A stretch of 64,000 bases of DNA from DAOUEX01 sp034430235 (GTDB lineage: Bacteria; Chloroflexota; Anaerolineae; UBA2200), in the NCBI GenBank assembly GCA_964478075.1, contig CAYZGO010000009.1, positions 47,631-111,630 of the forward strand, in the 5' to 3' direction. Under the pieces are notes generated by a model, which saw only the letters and a list, made by a program, of their open reading frames with translations, was not told the DNA's origin and made no database searches. Position numbers and translations under genes: made by a program. Of this stretch, positions 48,279 through 57,395 are shown one piece after another (position 1 is the first letter of the stretch; every line of letters begins with the position of its first letter).

Positions 48279-49562
48279 ATGCGGTTACAACTGGCCTATG
48301 GCCGTAAAGGCCTAGGGATTGAGTTGCCGGATCATGCACAGGTGACCGTTGTCGAACCGCAATTTGTGCTTGGCATACCTGACGAGCAGGCTGCTATCGT
48401 GGCCTCATTGGGCTCGCCTATGGGCACACCACCGTTGCGAGAGCTGGTGCGGCCAGACGACACAGTGGCCGTGGTCTTCAGTGACCTAACCCGCCCCATG
48501 CCCAACGACCGGGTTCTGCCGCCTTTGCTTGCTGAACTGACGCTGGCCGGCGTACCTGACAAGCAGATCGTGCTCATCAACGCCCTGGGCACCCATCGCT
48601 CCCAGACCGGACCCGAACTGATGCGCATGCTGGGAAGCGAGGTGGTCAGCCGATACCGCATCGAACAGCACGATCCCTGGGACAATGAGAATCTGGTCGA
48701 GGTCGGACGGAACCGGGCTGGCCGGCCCGTGAGGGTCAACCGGACTTACATAGAGGCCTCGGTGCACATTCTGACTGGCTTCATCGAGCCCCACTTCTTC
48801 GCCGGTTTCAGTGGCGGCCCCAAAGCCGTGCTGCCCGGCGTCAGTGACATCGAAGCCATCTTGGACAACCATGGCGCGTCTATGATTGCTGACCCCAAGG
48901 CCACCTGGACTGTGACCGAGGGCAACCCCATCTGGGAGGAAATGGTGGCTGTGGCCCAGAGCACTACCCCTGCCTTCTTGCTCAACGTCACCCTGAACCG
49001 CAGCCGGGAAATAACAGCTGTCTTTGCAGGCGATCTGGCACAGGCCCATCGCGCCGGGGTGGCCTTCATGCGAAGGACGGCCATGCAGCCGGTGTCAGAG
49101 CCTTTCGATATCGTCATCACGTCTAACAGTGGGTATCCCCTGGATCTCAACCTGTACCAATCAGTCAAGGGTATGTCGGCTGCGGCTCAGATTGTGCGGC
49201 CAGGCGGTGACATCATCATAGCAGCCGAGTGCTGGGACGGTGTGCCCTCTCACGGCGAGTACCGGCGCCTGCTGTGGGACGCCAGCTCACCTACAGAACT
49301 ACTAGACAAGATCATGGCTCCAGGATTCCGCTGCCACGACCAATGGGAAGCGCAGATCCAGGCTCAGATCCAGCTCAAAGCCAACGTGCACGTCTACGCC
49401 GACGGGCTCTCGGACGAGGAATTGCGGCGGGCGCTGGTTATCCCCTGCCACTCTATCGAAGAGACGGTGGCCCAGCTATGGCACAACAACCCTGGGGCCA
49501 CCATTGCCGTCCTTCCCGATGGCCCTCAGACCGTGCCTTATATTGAGACCTCGGAGATCTAA
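48279..49562 (+). CDS. larA: LarA-like nickel-pincer racemase
   Basis: 427-aa LarA family enzyme, a lactate or other 2-hydroxyacid racemase/epimerase that uses the nickel-pincer nucleotide. FSDLTRPMPNDRVLPPLL, NALGTHRSQTGPEL (catalytic-type His), GFIEPHFFAGFSGGPKAVLP (His and the pincer-binding Lys) and SNSGYPLDLNLYQSVKGMSA are all family blocks. ATG 48279 has AGGGAG ahead. It is followed after 11 bases by a GlcD-type FAD oxidase, so racemisation and oxidation of a 2-hydroxyacid are probably paired. No larB/C/E maturation genes are in the window. Confidence 0.88.
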   Translation: MRLQLAYGRKGLGIELPDHAQVTVVEPQFVLGIPDEQAAIVASLGSPMGTPPLRELVRPDDTVAVVFSDLTRPMPNDRVLPPLLAELTLAGVPDKQIVLINALGTHRSQTGPELMRMLGSEVVSRYRIEQHDPWDNENLVEVGRNRAGRPVRVNRTYIEASVHILTGFIEPHFFAGFSGGPKAVLPGVSDIEAILDNHGASMIADPKATWTVTEGNPIWEEMVAVAQSTTPAFLLNVTLNRSREITAVFAGDLAQAHRAGVAFMRRTAMQPVSEPFDIVITSNSGYPLDLNLYQSVKGMSAAAQIVRPGGDIIIAAECWDGVPSHGEYRRLLWDASSPTELLDKIMAPGFRCHDQWEAQIQAQIQLKANVHVYADGLSDEELRRALVIPCHSIEETVAQLWHNNPGATIAVLPDGPQTVPYIETSEI

Positions 49563-49573
49563 GGAGGGCAATT

Positions 49574-51040
49574 ATGGCCGGCGTTGATCTGGCAGTTCCG
49601 CACGCCACTAGGCATCCCTACCAACCCGTCACCCCGGCCATTGTCGCCCAGTTGCGCGGCATCGTCGGGAAGCAGTGCGTCATCTACGATGACCGGGAGC
49701 GCATGCTAGATTACGCCCACGACGAGGTGGCTGGCGCCGAGTACGCCCATTTGCCTGAGGCTGTGGTTAAGCCGACGACCGCTACCGAGATTTCACACAT
49801 CATGCGGCTGGCCAACCGCGAGCGCATCCCGGTCACCCCGCGCGGCGCTGGATCGGGGCTCTCTTGTGGCGCAGTGCCAGTCTACGGCGGCATCGTGCTC
49901 TCGCTGGAGCGTATGAACCACATCTTGGAGATTGACCGGGAGAACATGGTGGTCGTGGTCGAGCCTGGTGTGGTGACCAACGACATCAACGAGGCGGTCA
50001 AGGAATATGGGCTCTTTTACGCTGGCTATCCAATGAGCGTGGAAATCTGCTTCATTGGCGGCAATGTGGCCGAGAACGCCGGCGGCGGCCGGGCCATTAA
50101 GTATGGCGTCACCGGGCGTTACGTGCTGGGCCTAGAAGTGGTATTGCCCACCGGTGAGATCGTGCAATTGGGCGGCAAGCGGGTCAAGGACGTCACTGGC
50201 TATGATCTCCTGCACCTGATGATTGGCTCGGAGGGGACGCTGGGCATTTTCACCCAAATCATTCTCCGGCTGCTGCCACTGCCCAAAGCCCGAGTGGTTC
50301 TGCTGGTACCCTTCGCCGATGTGCCCACCGCTATCACGGCGGTGCCACGCATCATGACACAGGGCCGCATGATCCCTGCATCCATTGAGTTTATGGACCG
50401 TCTCTCAGTTCAAACCGCCTACGAGCACATTGGAGAACGTCCGCCCCATCCTAATATTGGTGCCATGCTGCTTATTGAGGTAGATGGCTATAGCCAGGAG
50501 CAGGTTGAGGCGGAATACAACGCCATTGTTGACCTGTGTCTAGAGCTAGGGGCGCTGGACATCTATGTGGGCAACACCCCCAGTACTGAAAAGAGGATGT
50601 GGCGACCTCGACAGGACATGGCGGAAGCTTTCAAAGCCATCTGCCCGGTCCAGAGCCTGGAGGACATCGTGGTGCCCCTGGCGCAGATTTCCCCCCTGAT
50701 GCCAGCATTGGAGCGGCTCTCCAGCCAATACGACGTGCTGATCCCCTGCTATGGCCACGCCGGGGACGGCAATCTCCACGCCACGATCGTCAAGCGGCCG
50801 GAGACCTCAATGGAGGAGTGGCAAGAAAAACTGCCGACGATTCTGAGGGACCTGTACACGGTGGTCGCTCGGCTCGGCGGAACCATCAGCGGGGAGCACG
50901 GTATCGGCTCCAAGCGTATGCGCTACTTGCAGTTGGTGATGGACCCAGTACTGATTGCACTCCAACGGCGCATCAAACGCGTCTTCGACCCACTGAATAT
51001 CCTTAACCCCGGTAAGATCTTTCCGCCGAGTGTGGCATAG
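49574..51040 (+). CDS. glcD: FAD-linked 2-hydroxyacid oxidase (GlcD/D-lactate dehydrogenase type)
   Basis: 488-aa flavoprotein oxidising D-lactate or glycolate to the 2-oxoacid. FAD-binding PCMH domain: TPRGAGSGLSCGAVPVYGGI, VVEPGVVTNDINEAVKEYGL, IGGNVAENAGGGRAIKYGV, VTGYDLLHLMIGSEGTLGIF. C-terminal oxidase cap: PCYGHAGDGNLHATIVKRP with the metal His residues and SGEHGIGSKRMRYL, ending LNPGKIFP. ATG 49574 has AAGGAGG seven bases ahead. It lies 11 bases after larA, an operon. A deleted paralogue lies on the opposite strand just downstream. Confidence 0.92.
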   Translation: MAGVDLAVPHATRHPYQPVTPAIVAQLRGIVGKQCVIYDDRERMLDYAHDEVAGAEYAHLPEAVVKPTTATEISHIMRLANRERIPVTPRGAGSGLSCGAVPVYGGIVLSLERMNHILEIDRENMVVVVEPGVVTNDINEAVKEYGLFYAGYPMSVEICFIGGNVAENAGGGRAIKYGVTGRYVLGLEVVLPTGEIVQLGGKRVKDVTGYDLLHLMIGSEGTLGIFTQIILRLLPLPKARVVLLVPFADVPTAITAVPRIMTQGRMIPASIEFMDRLSVQTAYEHIGERPPHPNIGAMLLIEVDGYSQEQVEAEYNAIVDLCLELGALDIYVGNTPSTEKRMWRPRQDMAEAFKAICPVQSLEDIVVPLAQISPLMPALERLSSQYDVLIPCYGHAGDGNLHATIVKRPETSMEEWQEKLPTILRDLYTVVARLGGTISGEHGIGSKRMRYLQLVMDPVLIALQRRIKRVFDPLNILNPGKIFPPSVA

Positions 51041-51144
51041 CACACTTGGAACCCGGATTGGCGTGGTGGGTTCCACAGGTTCTCCCGATTCTCATCAACG
51101 CGCCACCGCAGGACAACTGCAGGGAATGCCTCGCTCCTACAACG

Positions 51145-52232
51145 CTATGTATCAGGAAACACCTTGCCGGGATTCATAATGCCATGCGGATCGAGTGCCT
51201 GTTTGATGGCGCGCATAACCTCCAGGCTGGCTCCGTGCTCGGTTCTCATGAACTCGCGTTTTCCAATGCCTACGCCATGCTCACCGGTGCACGTTCCGCC
51301 CACGCTGAGCACCCAGTTGACCAAGCGCCGGTTGAATGTGTGGGCCAGTTCTTGCTCATGGGGGTTGCTCTTGGTGGAGAGCATTCCCACGTGCAGGTTC
51401 CCGTCACCAGCGTGGGTGCTTCAGCCAGTGACGAGCCAGTCCACTGATTGACTATACGCACCATGGTTGGGTCCATCAATTCCAACGCGGCAGGCGTGGG
51501 GCCATAGCGGTTGATCGCATAGATGGCCTCGGCTCCAGCGCCCATTGAGGGAAACACCGCTACGGCGGCTATCGCCTCTGGGCGGATGCGCAGCCGCAGC
51601 GTGATCTCGGTGACCACACCCAGCGTGCCCTCTGAACCCACGAGTAAGCGACACAGGTCGTACCCGCTGGATGACTTGATCACGGGGCGGCCCACACGGA
51701 TGATCTCACCAGAGGGCAGTACCACCTCCAGTTGTAGTACATAGTCCTTAGGGGCCCCATACTTGACGGCGTGCATGCCGCTGGAATTGTTGGCCACCAT
51801 GCCACCGATGGTCGCTACATCGCCTGAACCCGGTTCGGGAGGGAAAAAGAGCCCGCAGCGGGCCAGTTTCTTGTTCAACTCGTCGTAGATGATACCCGGC
51901 TGGATTACTACCTGCAAGTCAGCCTCACGCACCTCGGTGATCTGGTCCATTCTGTACAGCGCCAGCAGGATGCCACCTCGCACAGGGATGGGGTTGCCCT
52001 CCAGGCTCGACCCGCCGCCCCGGGGAGTGACAGGGATCTGCTTCTCGTTGGCATCTTTGAGAATCGCGCTGATTTCTTGGGCGTTCTCTGGCCAGACAAG
52101 TATGTCGGGCCGCTGAGGGGTATAGAAGGACTCGTCCTGCAAGTGAGCATCCAGATCGGCCTGCCGCGTCGAGACACGGTCGGGACCGACTAGGTTAATC
52201 AAGAAATCCAGAGTCTCCGGCGTAATGTTCAT
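51145..52232 (-). pseudogene. Second GlcD-like FAD oxidase with internal deletion and frameshift
   Basis: The N-terminal ~275 residues are intact (TPRGGGSSLEGNPIPVRGGI, TIGGMVANNSSGMHAVKYGA, SSGYDLCRLLVGSEGTLGVV). After NQWTGSSLAEAPT the frame turns to nonsense, while the next frame reads HAGDGNLHVGMLSTKSNP and continues to GTCTGEHGVGIGKREF and MNPGKVFPDT. About 110-130 residues between these points are missing compared with the family. The break lies near 51420. ATG 52232 is the original start. It cannot make a working enzyme; the 320-residue fragment ends in unrelated sequence. Confidence 0.85.
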
Positions 52233-52955
52233 AGATACTTTCCTCGCATTCCACTTGCGCTAGCGGACAACTGCTTCAGCTATTCTATGACCGAATGGGC
52301 AGGCCACCAATGAGGCGCAGTATCTTGTTGGACAGACTGCGCAGGCGACGCTCACCAGGGAAGCCTCAGTGCTGCAGTTCGGGCTGTCCTGTGCTACAGC
52401 ATGGCGACCCTCGATGGCGCATCTCGCGAACGCTGCAAGAGCGGGCATCTCTGTCGATCCAATTCTACTCGGCCTGAATGGCCAGATGCAGGCCAAAAAC
52501 GAAGAATCTGTCGCCCCTCTGCGCTCTCAGCGGTAGAGAGGATGTATCGACACAAAACAGGCGGGCCGCCTACTACACGTTGGGCACACTCTCCACGCAT
52601 CACCCAAGAGGTGGATGAAAGAATTTTCATTGTTCCAAGCACCGGTCTTCATCATCTGTTCACCTACCGGTGTTATTCTTTAGTTGAAAGCTGTACAGTG
52701 CCTGAACATGGAGGACGCAGAATAGTCTAGGCCAAGGCCCGTACTGCCTCGTGATGCAGGCTCACCGCTGATACTGTGCACGTAACCAACATCGCCGCGC
52801 CTCGGCCTTCGCTCCAGCCCATGGCCAAGGGCCGTGTGTATGTTGTCTACGCAGCAATTCCGCTCCTGGTGTCGCCGCCATTCATGGCACTAATTACGTT
52901 GGTCGTCAAGTTGGATTCACTTTCAACAGCCGCCTCATCAGCAGTCAGGGGGCAA
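52233..52955. other. Long non-coding, repeat-containing gap
   Basis: No convincing gene; open frames here lack ribosome-binding sites and protein-like composition. It contains an R3-like fragment (CCCCTCTGCGCTCTCAGCGG near 52514). It also contains one copy of CTCGGCCTGAATGGCCAGAT at 52468, repeated in similar form after the histidine kinase at 54527. Confidence 0.5.
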
Positions 52956-54515
52956 ATGTCCATGGATCCGCAGCTAGAAAGCAAGCCCACGGATGCCCAG
53001 ACCCGCAAGCTCAATCCCCTGCGGGTTTACACGAGCTGTGTGTCAGCGCTAGGCGTTGGACTTCTGCTCTGGTGTTTGCGCAGCATGTCCTCATCCTCGC
53101 TTGACATTCTGCTTTTCATCGCGCTAGTCGCCCTTGCCGAGTTGACAACCAGCGCAGTGTTTATGCCCGAAATAGCCTTCACCGTGTCATCTGCTGTCTA
53201 CTTCGCTGCCCTGCTCCTGTTCGGCTCTCCGTCTGCGGCGTTCGTGGCCATGGTCGGCGCACTTGTCGCCACACTGGTAATAGACATCATCCGCAGACGT
53301 CAAGGCAGCCCGAGTCGTGTTCCTATCTTGCAGCGCGCGCTTTTCAACATGGCCTCTTTGGGCATGGCGGTCGTCGTCGCTGGCAACGTATACATTCTCT
53401 GCGGTGGCGAAGTAGGTAAGGTCGCATTACTCTCCAACTTGCTGCCCATGGTGCTGGCGGCAGCATGCACTGAAATTGCAAATGCTGCACTGGTAGTCAA
53501 GGCGGTTTCGCTTCAAACCGGGACGCCGGCGTTTGACGTTTGGAAACAAAACGTCTCTTGGGCTCTACCGATTCAGCTCCTTGGTATGGTCGTGGGTGGC
53601 GGCGGGCTGGCCTTGGGGTATCAAATCGCTGGCCCAGCCGGGATAGGCGTCTTCCTTCTACCAGTTGTTCTGACCATCTATGCCTTCAAGCTGTACGTGA
53701 GGCAAACCAAAGCTCAGATGGCTCACCTGGAAGAGATTATCGCGGAACGTACTGATGATCTCAGGAAGACCAATGAGGAACTGAAACAGCTCGACCGAGT
53801 CAAGACAAGGCTTTTTTCCACGATCAATCACGAGATGCGTAACCCACTACAGTCTATTCTCGGGTACACTGATCTGCTGTTAGCTACCGAGCCTCTCACT
53901 CGCGACCAAGAGGAGATGTTGCTGTCCATAAGTTACAGTAGCGAACGACTCTTGGATTTGGTCAACAACATCCTTGACATTTCGCGCCTTGAGGACGGGA
54001 AGCTGACACTCGTGCCGCAGACCATGGGAATACTGCCCGCCGTAACCCAGGCTCTGGCTGTGATAAAACCAATGGCAGAGCAGAAGCACATCTCGATCAA
54101 CGTAGACATATCGGAAACGATACCAGACGGCTATGCCGATCCCAGAAAAGTGGTGCAGATACTAGTCAATCTGCTAAGCAATGCAGTCAAATACACTCCT
54201 GATGCGGGTTCCATCGCCATCACAGCGCGGAGCGGCCAGACAGACCACATGCTAGAGATACGTGTGAGCGACGACGGAATCGGCATTCCTGCAGACCAAT
54301 TGCCCAACATCTTTGATTGCTTCAGTCACGTCGAGCGTGCTGCGACGTGGTATACCGTTGGCACTGGATTGGGTTTGTATATCTCCAACGGATTGGTAGA
54401 AGCCCAGGGCGGAAAAATCAGGGTTGAAAGTGAGGAAGGGCACGGCTCGTGTTTTACCTTCACACTGCCCATGGCTCAGCAACTTCCTGTAGAATACGCT
54501 TCCGTGTCTCAATAG
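52956..54515 (+). CDS. Membrane sensor histidine kinase
   Basis: 520-aa kinase. Seven to eight hydrophobic segments make an N-terminal membrane sensor (LALGYQIAGPAGIGVFLLPV last), then a coiled-coil signalling helix (AHLEEIIAERTDDLRKTNEE). The HisKA domain has the phospho-acceptor in NHEMRNPLQSILGYTD. The HATPase domain shows NLLSNAVKYT (N box), SDDGIGIPADQL (G1) and GTGLGLYISNGLVEAQGG (G2). No response regulator is adjacent, so it is an orphan here. The frame runs up to 52776 with a possible extra helix. ATG 52956 (AGGGGG three bases ahead) or ATG 52962 (nine bases) are preferred. Confidence 0.88.
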   Translation: MSMDPQLESKPTDAQTRKLNPLRVYTSCVSALGVGLLLWCLRSMSSSSLDILLFIALVALAELTTSAVFMPEIAFTVSSAVYFAALLLFGSPSAAFVAMVGALVATLVIDIIRRRQGSPSRVPILQRALFNMASLGMAVVVAGNVYILCGGEVGKVALLSNLLPMVLAAACTEIANAALVVKAVSLQTGTPAFDVWKQNVSWALPIQLLGMVVGGGGLALGYQIAGPAGIGVFLLPVVLTIYAFKLYVRQTKAQMAHLEEIIAERTDDLRKTNEELKQLDRVKTRLFSTINHEMRNPLQSILGYTDLLLATEPLTRDQEEMLLSISYSSERLLDLVNNILDISRLEDGKLTLVPQTMGILPAVTQALAVIKPMAEQKHISINVDISETIPDGYADPRKVVQILVNLLSNAVKYTPDAGSIAITARSGQTDHMLEIRVSDDGIGIPADQLPNIFDCFSHVERAATWYTVGTGLGLYISNGLVEAQGGKIRVESEEGHGSCFTFTLPMAQQLPVEYASVSQ

Positions 54516-54526
54516 GTGCGATTTCG

Positions 54527-54566
54527 CTCGGCCTGGCTCGCCAGATCCAGGCCAAAGGCGGGAATT
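54527..54566. repeat. Short repeat matching 52468-52507
   Basis: CTCGGCCTGGCTCGCCAGAT followed by CCAGGCCAAAGGCG, against CTCGGCCTGAATGGCCAGAT followed by GCAGGCCAAAAACG at 52468. The pair stands in direct orientation on either side of the histidine kinase gene. The rest of the 54516-54876 gap shows no gene, only a promoter near its end. Confidence 0.6.
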
Positions 54567-54785
54567 CGCCAATCTCCCAGAGCAATTCTGGATCGCCTGG
54601 GTCTCCGGCGAGATGTTCTCGAATACCTCCCTTGCATTTCTGCTTGCGCTCCCACCCATCTTTGTCCCACTACCTTTGACATCGTCATCTCAGGCGAACA
54701 ACTGCTAGAGTTCCCACGGCAACCAGGCTGGCAATCGCACAACACACGCCTATCTTCAAGGGCTTTCAACTTGCCATCGTCAGTG

Positions 54786-54814
54786 TTGGACATTCAGCTC
54801 GTTCACGTTATAAT
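54786..54814 (+). promoter_or_regulatory. Promoter of the dGTPase gene
   Basis: TTGGAC (54786-54791), a 17-base spacer and TATAAT (54809-54814). Predicted start near 54821, about 55 nt before the start codon. Confidence 0.7.
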
Positions 54815-54876
54815 GCCGGTGCGGATAACTCGTAGATTACTTCTCCAGCGCTTGTTTCGGAGGTGTGGGCATAGGT

Positions 54877-56088
54877 ATGTTAACGCGTGAGGAACTCGAA
54901 GAACTCGAGATGCAGCGCCTGGCTTCATACGCTGTGAAGAGCCGTGAATCGCGAGGTCGTGATTACCGTGAGCCCGAGCATCCCTACCGCACAGCATTTC
55001 AACGCGACCGCGATCGCATCATCCACACTACGGCCTTCAGGCGTCTCGAGTATAAGACGCAGGTATTCGTCAACTATGAAGGCGATTACTATCGCACTCG
55101 CCTGACTCACAGCATCGAAACGGCCCAAATCGGGCGTACTATAGCCCGCGCGCTTGGGCTCAACGAAGACCTGACGGAGGCCATTTCTCTCGCTCACGAC
55201 CTGGGACACACACCCTTCGGCCACTCCGGCGAGGTTGCGCTGAACGAACTCATGAAGGAGCACGGCGGATTCAACCACAATTATCACAGTGTGCGCATCG
55301 TGGAGAAGCTTGAGAGGCGTTATCCAGGCTTTCCTGGCTTGAACCTGACCTGGGAAGTGCGTGAGGGGATCGTCAAGCACACCACAGAATACGATGTCTC
55401 TGATGCAGTGGAATATGAGCCGGACAAGCGCGCAACACTTGAGGGCCAGCTCGTTAATGCAGCAGACGAGATTGCTTACACTACTCACGATCTGGACGAT
55501 GGCCTGCGCTCGGGGTTGATCCAGGTGAGCGATTTGCACAATGTGCGGCTGTGGGGAAAGGCGCTGCGTGTGCTTGGCATACAGGAACGCGACTTCACGG
55601 ACATGGCGCGCCATCGGGTGATTCGCTATCTGATCGACTTGGAAGTGACGGAGGCTCTCAAGAGCATAAGCAGGAAGCTGAGAGATTTAGGCATCCAGTC
55701 ACCAGAGGATGTGCGCAGTGTACCTCAGAACCTGGTAGGCTTTCCCCCAGAAATGCAGCGCGGGAACCGCGAACTGAAGGACTTTTTGCTTAACCGTCTC
55801 TATCGCCACCATCGGGTCATACGCCTGCAGGTGAAGGCCCAACGCCTTATTCGCCAGCTCTTCGAAGCCTATCTGAGCGAGCCTCGTCAGCTTCCTTTGG
55901 AAGTTCAGGCCAGGTTTCGTCCTGAGGCGCTTCGCGTCCTGAGACGCTCAGTGTCGAAGGAGCTCGAGCCCGAAGGGGTTGCCGATGAGAAGATCGAACG
56001 CGTGATTTGCGACTACATAGCTGGCATGACGGACCGCTTTGCTATCCAGGAATACCGCAAGCTGTTCGATCCTGCCACGCGAGGATAA
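54877..56088 (+). CDS. dgt: Deoxyguanosinetriphosphate triphosphohydrolase-like protein
   Basis: 403-aa HD-domain enzyme splitting dGTP (or other dNTPs) into deoxynucleoside and triphosphate. RDRDRIIHTTAFRRLEYKTQ is the family start. HD metal residues lie in TRLTHSIETAQIGR, SLAHDLGHTPFGHSGE and NAADEIAYTTHDLDD. It belongs to the shorter type-2 group. GTG 54865 is one base from GGAGG and so unlikely; ATG 54877 is 13 bases away. Neither is ideal. It has its own promoter and ends in a hairpin shared with the convergent gene. Confidence 0.9.
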   Translation: MLTREELEELEMQRLASYAVKSRESRGRDYREPEHPYRTAFQRDRDRIIHTTAFRRLEYKTQVFVNYEGDYYRTRLTHSIETAQIGRTIARALGLNEDLTEAISLAHDLGHTPFGHSGEVALNELMKEHGGFNHNYHSVRIVEKLERRYPGFPGLNLTWEVREGIVKHTTEYDVSDAVEYEPDKRATLEGQLVNAADEIAYTTHDLDDGLRSGLIQVSDLHNVRLWGKALRVLGIQERDFTDMARHRVIRYLIDLEVTEALKSISRKLRDLGIQSPEDVRSVPQNLVGFPPEMQRGNRELKDFLLNRLYRHHRVIRLQVKAQRLIRQLFEAYLSEPRQLPLEVQARFRPEALRVLRRSVSKELEPEGVADEKIERVICDYIAGMTDRFAIQEYRKLFDPATRG

Positions 56089-56125
56089 GAAAGGGACGCA
56101 GGAAATGTCACCTCCTGCGTCCCGG
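56089..56125. terminator. Bidirectional-looking terminator between convergent genes
   Basis: GGGACGCAGGA (56093-56103) pairs with TCCTGCGTCCC (56113-56123), an 11-bp perfect stem with a 9-nt loop. On the minus strand it is followed by TTTCTTATCC, so it best serves the gene ending at 56160. Confidence 0.75.
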
Positions 56126-56159
56126 GTCTTGCAAGGGCCACACAACCTTCGACACCAAG

Positions 56160-57209
56160 TTATCTCAGCGAGACCTCCAGCCTGGTAGTCAGCCCGGCAA
56201 AGATGCCAGAGTCCGAGCCACTCTCGTACGCGAGTTCTATGATCCTCGCATCCAGTCGCAGGTTTGCTGTTTCCAGCGTCACGATCTGGCCCTCTCCTGC
56301 TTGCACTGATTCGCCTTTGGTTGCCAGTTCGTCGCGCATTGCTCCATCTCGGAAGGCGCGTTCGCTCATCAGCACCTTTGTCTCAGTGCGGACATCGTCC
56401 TTGTCGAACAGCCAGACCTCGAAGGCACCCACCGTCTCCCGTTCGCCGATGCCCACGCTCTCCAGCGCGCTCATGCCACACTCGCCGAGGAACTCACCTG
56501 TGGGCGACTCAATGCTGTAGGAGACGTCATAGCTCTCATCGCCGACGTTGTAGGTTGTCACAAAGTGCCCCAGGGTGCTCTCCGGTAGGGGAGGTGCAGT
56601 GACCTCTCGTTCCCTCCGTAGCACTCCAGCAGAAGCCTCGCGTGCTAGTGGTGGGCGTCCTCGGCGCAACGACTCTCGCTTTTGCAATTGCTTCAAGAGA
56701 AGCACTGTCCCCACGCCCAGGACCACTACAAAGAATACGATGCCTGCAAAGCGCGTAGCTTGGCCCAGCGCGCCAGCCCAGATCCAGCCAGTGGCACCAA
56801 GCTCACCAGGTGCCTCCTCTGGCGTTGGGGGCGGCGGCAACACCATAGCCAGGAACAACCCTTGCAGGCGTATCGCCGCATCCGCGTTTCCTGCTGCAAT
56901 TCGAGCCTTGACTAAGTCATTCAGCATGGCAGATATATCTACGTCTTCCTCCCCGGCCCCCTTAAGCGCTTCCAGACGAGTGCCAGCCACCTCAGTGTTA
57001 CCAGTCAAGGCATAAGCGTCAGCGATCATCTGCAGATAGCTTTCCTTGTAGCCCGCTTTTAGATCGGCTGGATCGGCGTTCGTCCATTGCACTGGCCACA
57101 GCCACCAGCCCAGCACGACGAGGCCCAGAACGACACCCAAGACGAAAGCAATCACAACCTCTGCGGTTACCTTTTCCCGGATCCAAGTGGTAAGATCATT
57201 CTTGGCCAT
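56160..57209 (-). CDS. Two-helix membrane protein of unknown function
   Basis: 349 aa. A short cytosolic start is followed by one helix (VVIAFVLGVVLGLVVLGWWL). A helical outer domain (LKAGYKESYLQMIADAYALT, AALKG-type repeats) and a proline stretch (VLPPPPTPEEAPG) come next, then a second helix (GIVFFVVVLGVGTVLLLKQL). The C-terminal cytosolic domain (FVTTYNVGDESYDVSYSIES...GECGMSALESVGIGE...FEVWLFDKDDVRTETKVLMS) is conserved-looking but not recognised. ATG 57209 has GGAGGT six bases ahead and a promoter at 57228-57256. It is a stand-alone transcript with its own terminator. Confidence 0.7.
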   Translation of the reverse strand: MAKNDLTTWIREKVTAEVVIAFVLGVVLGLVVLGWWLWPVQWTNADPADLKAGYKESYLQMIADAYALTGNTEVAGTRLEALKGAGEEDVDISAMLNDLVKARIAAGNADAAIRLQGLFLAMVLPPPPTPEEAPGELGATGWIWAGALGQATRFAGIVFFVVVLGVGTVLLLKQLQKRESLRRGRPPLAREASAGVLRREREVTAPPLPESTLGHFVTTYNVGDESYDVSYSIESPTGEFLGECGMSALESVGIGERETVGAFEVWLFDKDDVRTETKVLMSERAFRDGAMRDELATKGESVQAGEGQIVTLETANLRLDARIIELAYESGSDSGIFAGLTTRLEVSLR

Positions 57210-57227
57210 CTTACACCTCCATTGTTT

Positions 57228-57256
57228 ATTTTAGCACAACTTGACCGCAAACACAA
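57228..57256 (-). promoter_or_regulatory. Promoter of the membrane-protein gene
   Basis: Minus strand TTGTGT (57251-57256), a 17-base spacer and TAAAAT (57228-57233), just upstream of the ATG at 57209. Confidence 0.55.
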
Positions 57257-57395
57257 GCGCGATAGATGGTTGAGTACAATTCAATTCTGGGGCAAGCAGA
57301 GCCTCCCAGAGATTGCTGAAGACGCTTTCCGCCTCCCGGTTACCAGAACGTCCGGGACGGTTCGCCCCCAAAGTGAACTGTACGTAGATGGTTGA

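Noticed and set aside
52401..52730. 109-codon open frame in the gap before the histidine kinase
   Set aside because: No ribosome-binding site, no family pattern, and it crosses repeat-like sequence.
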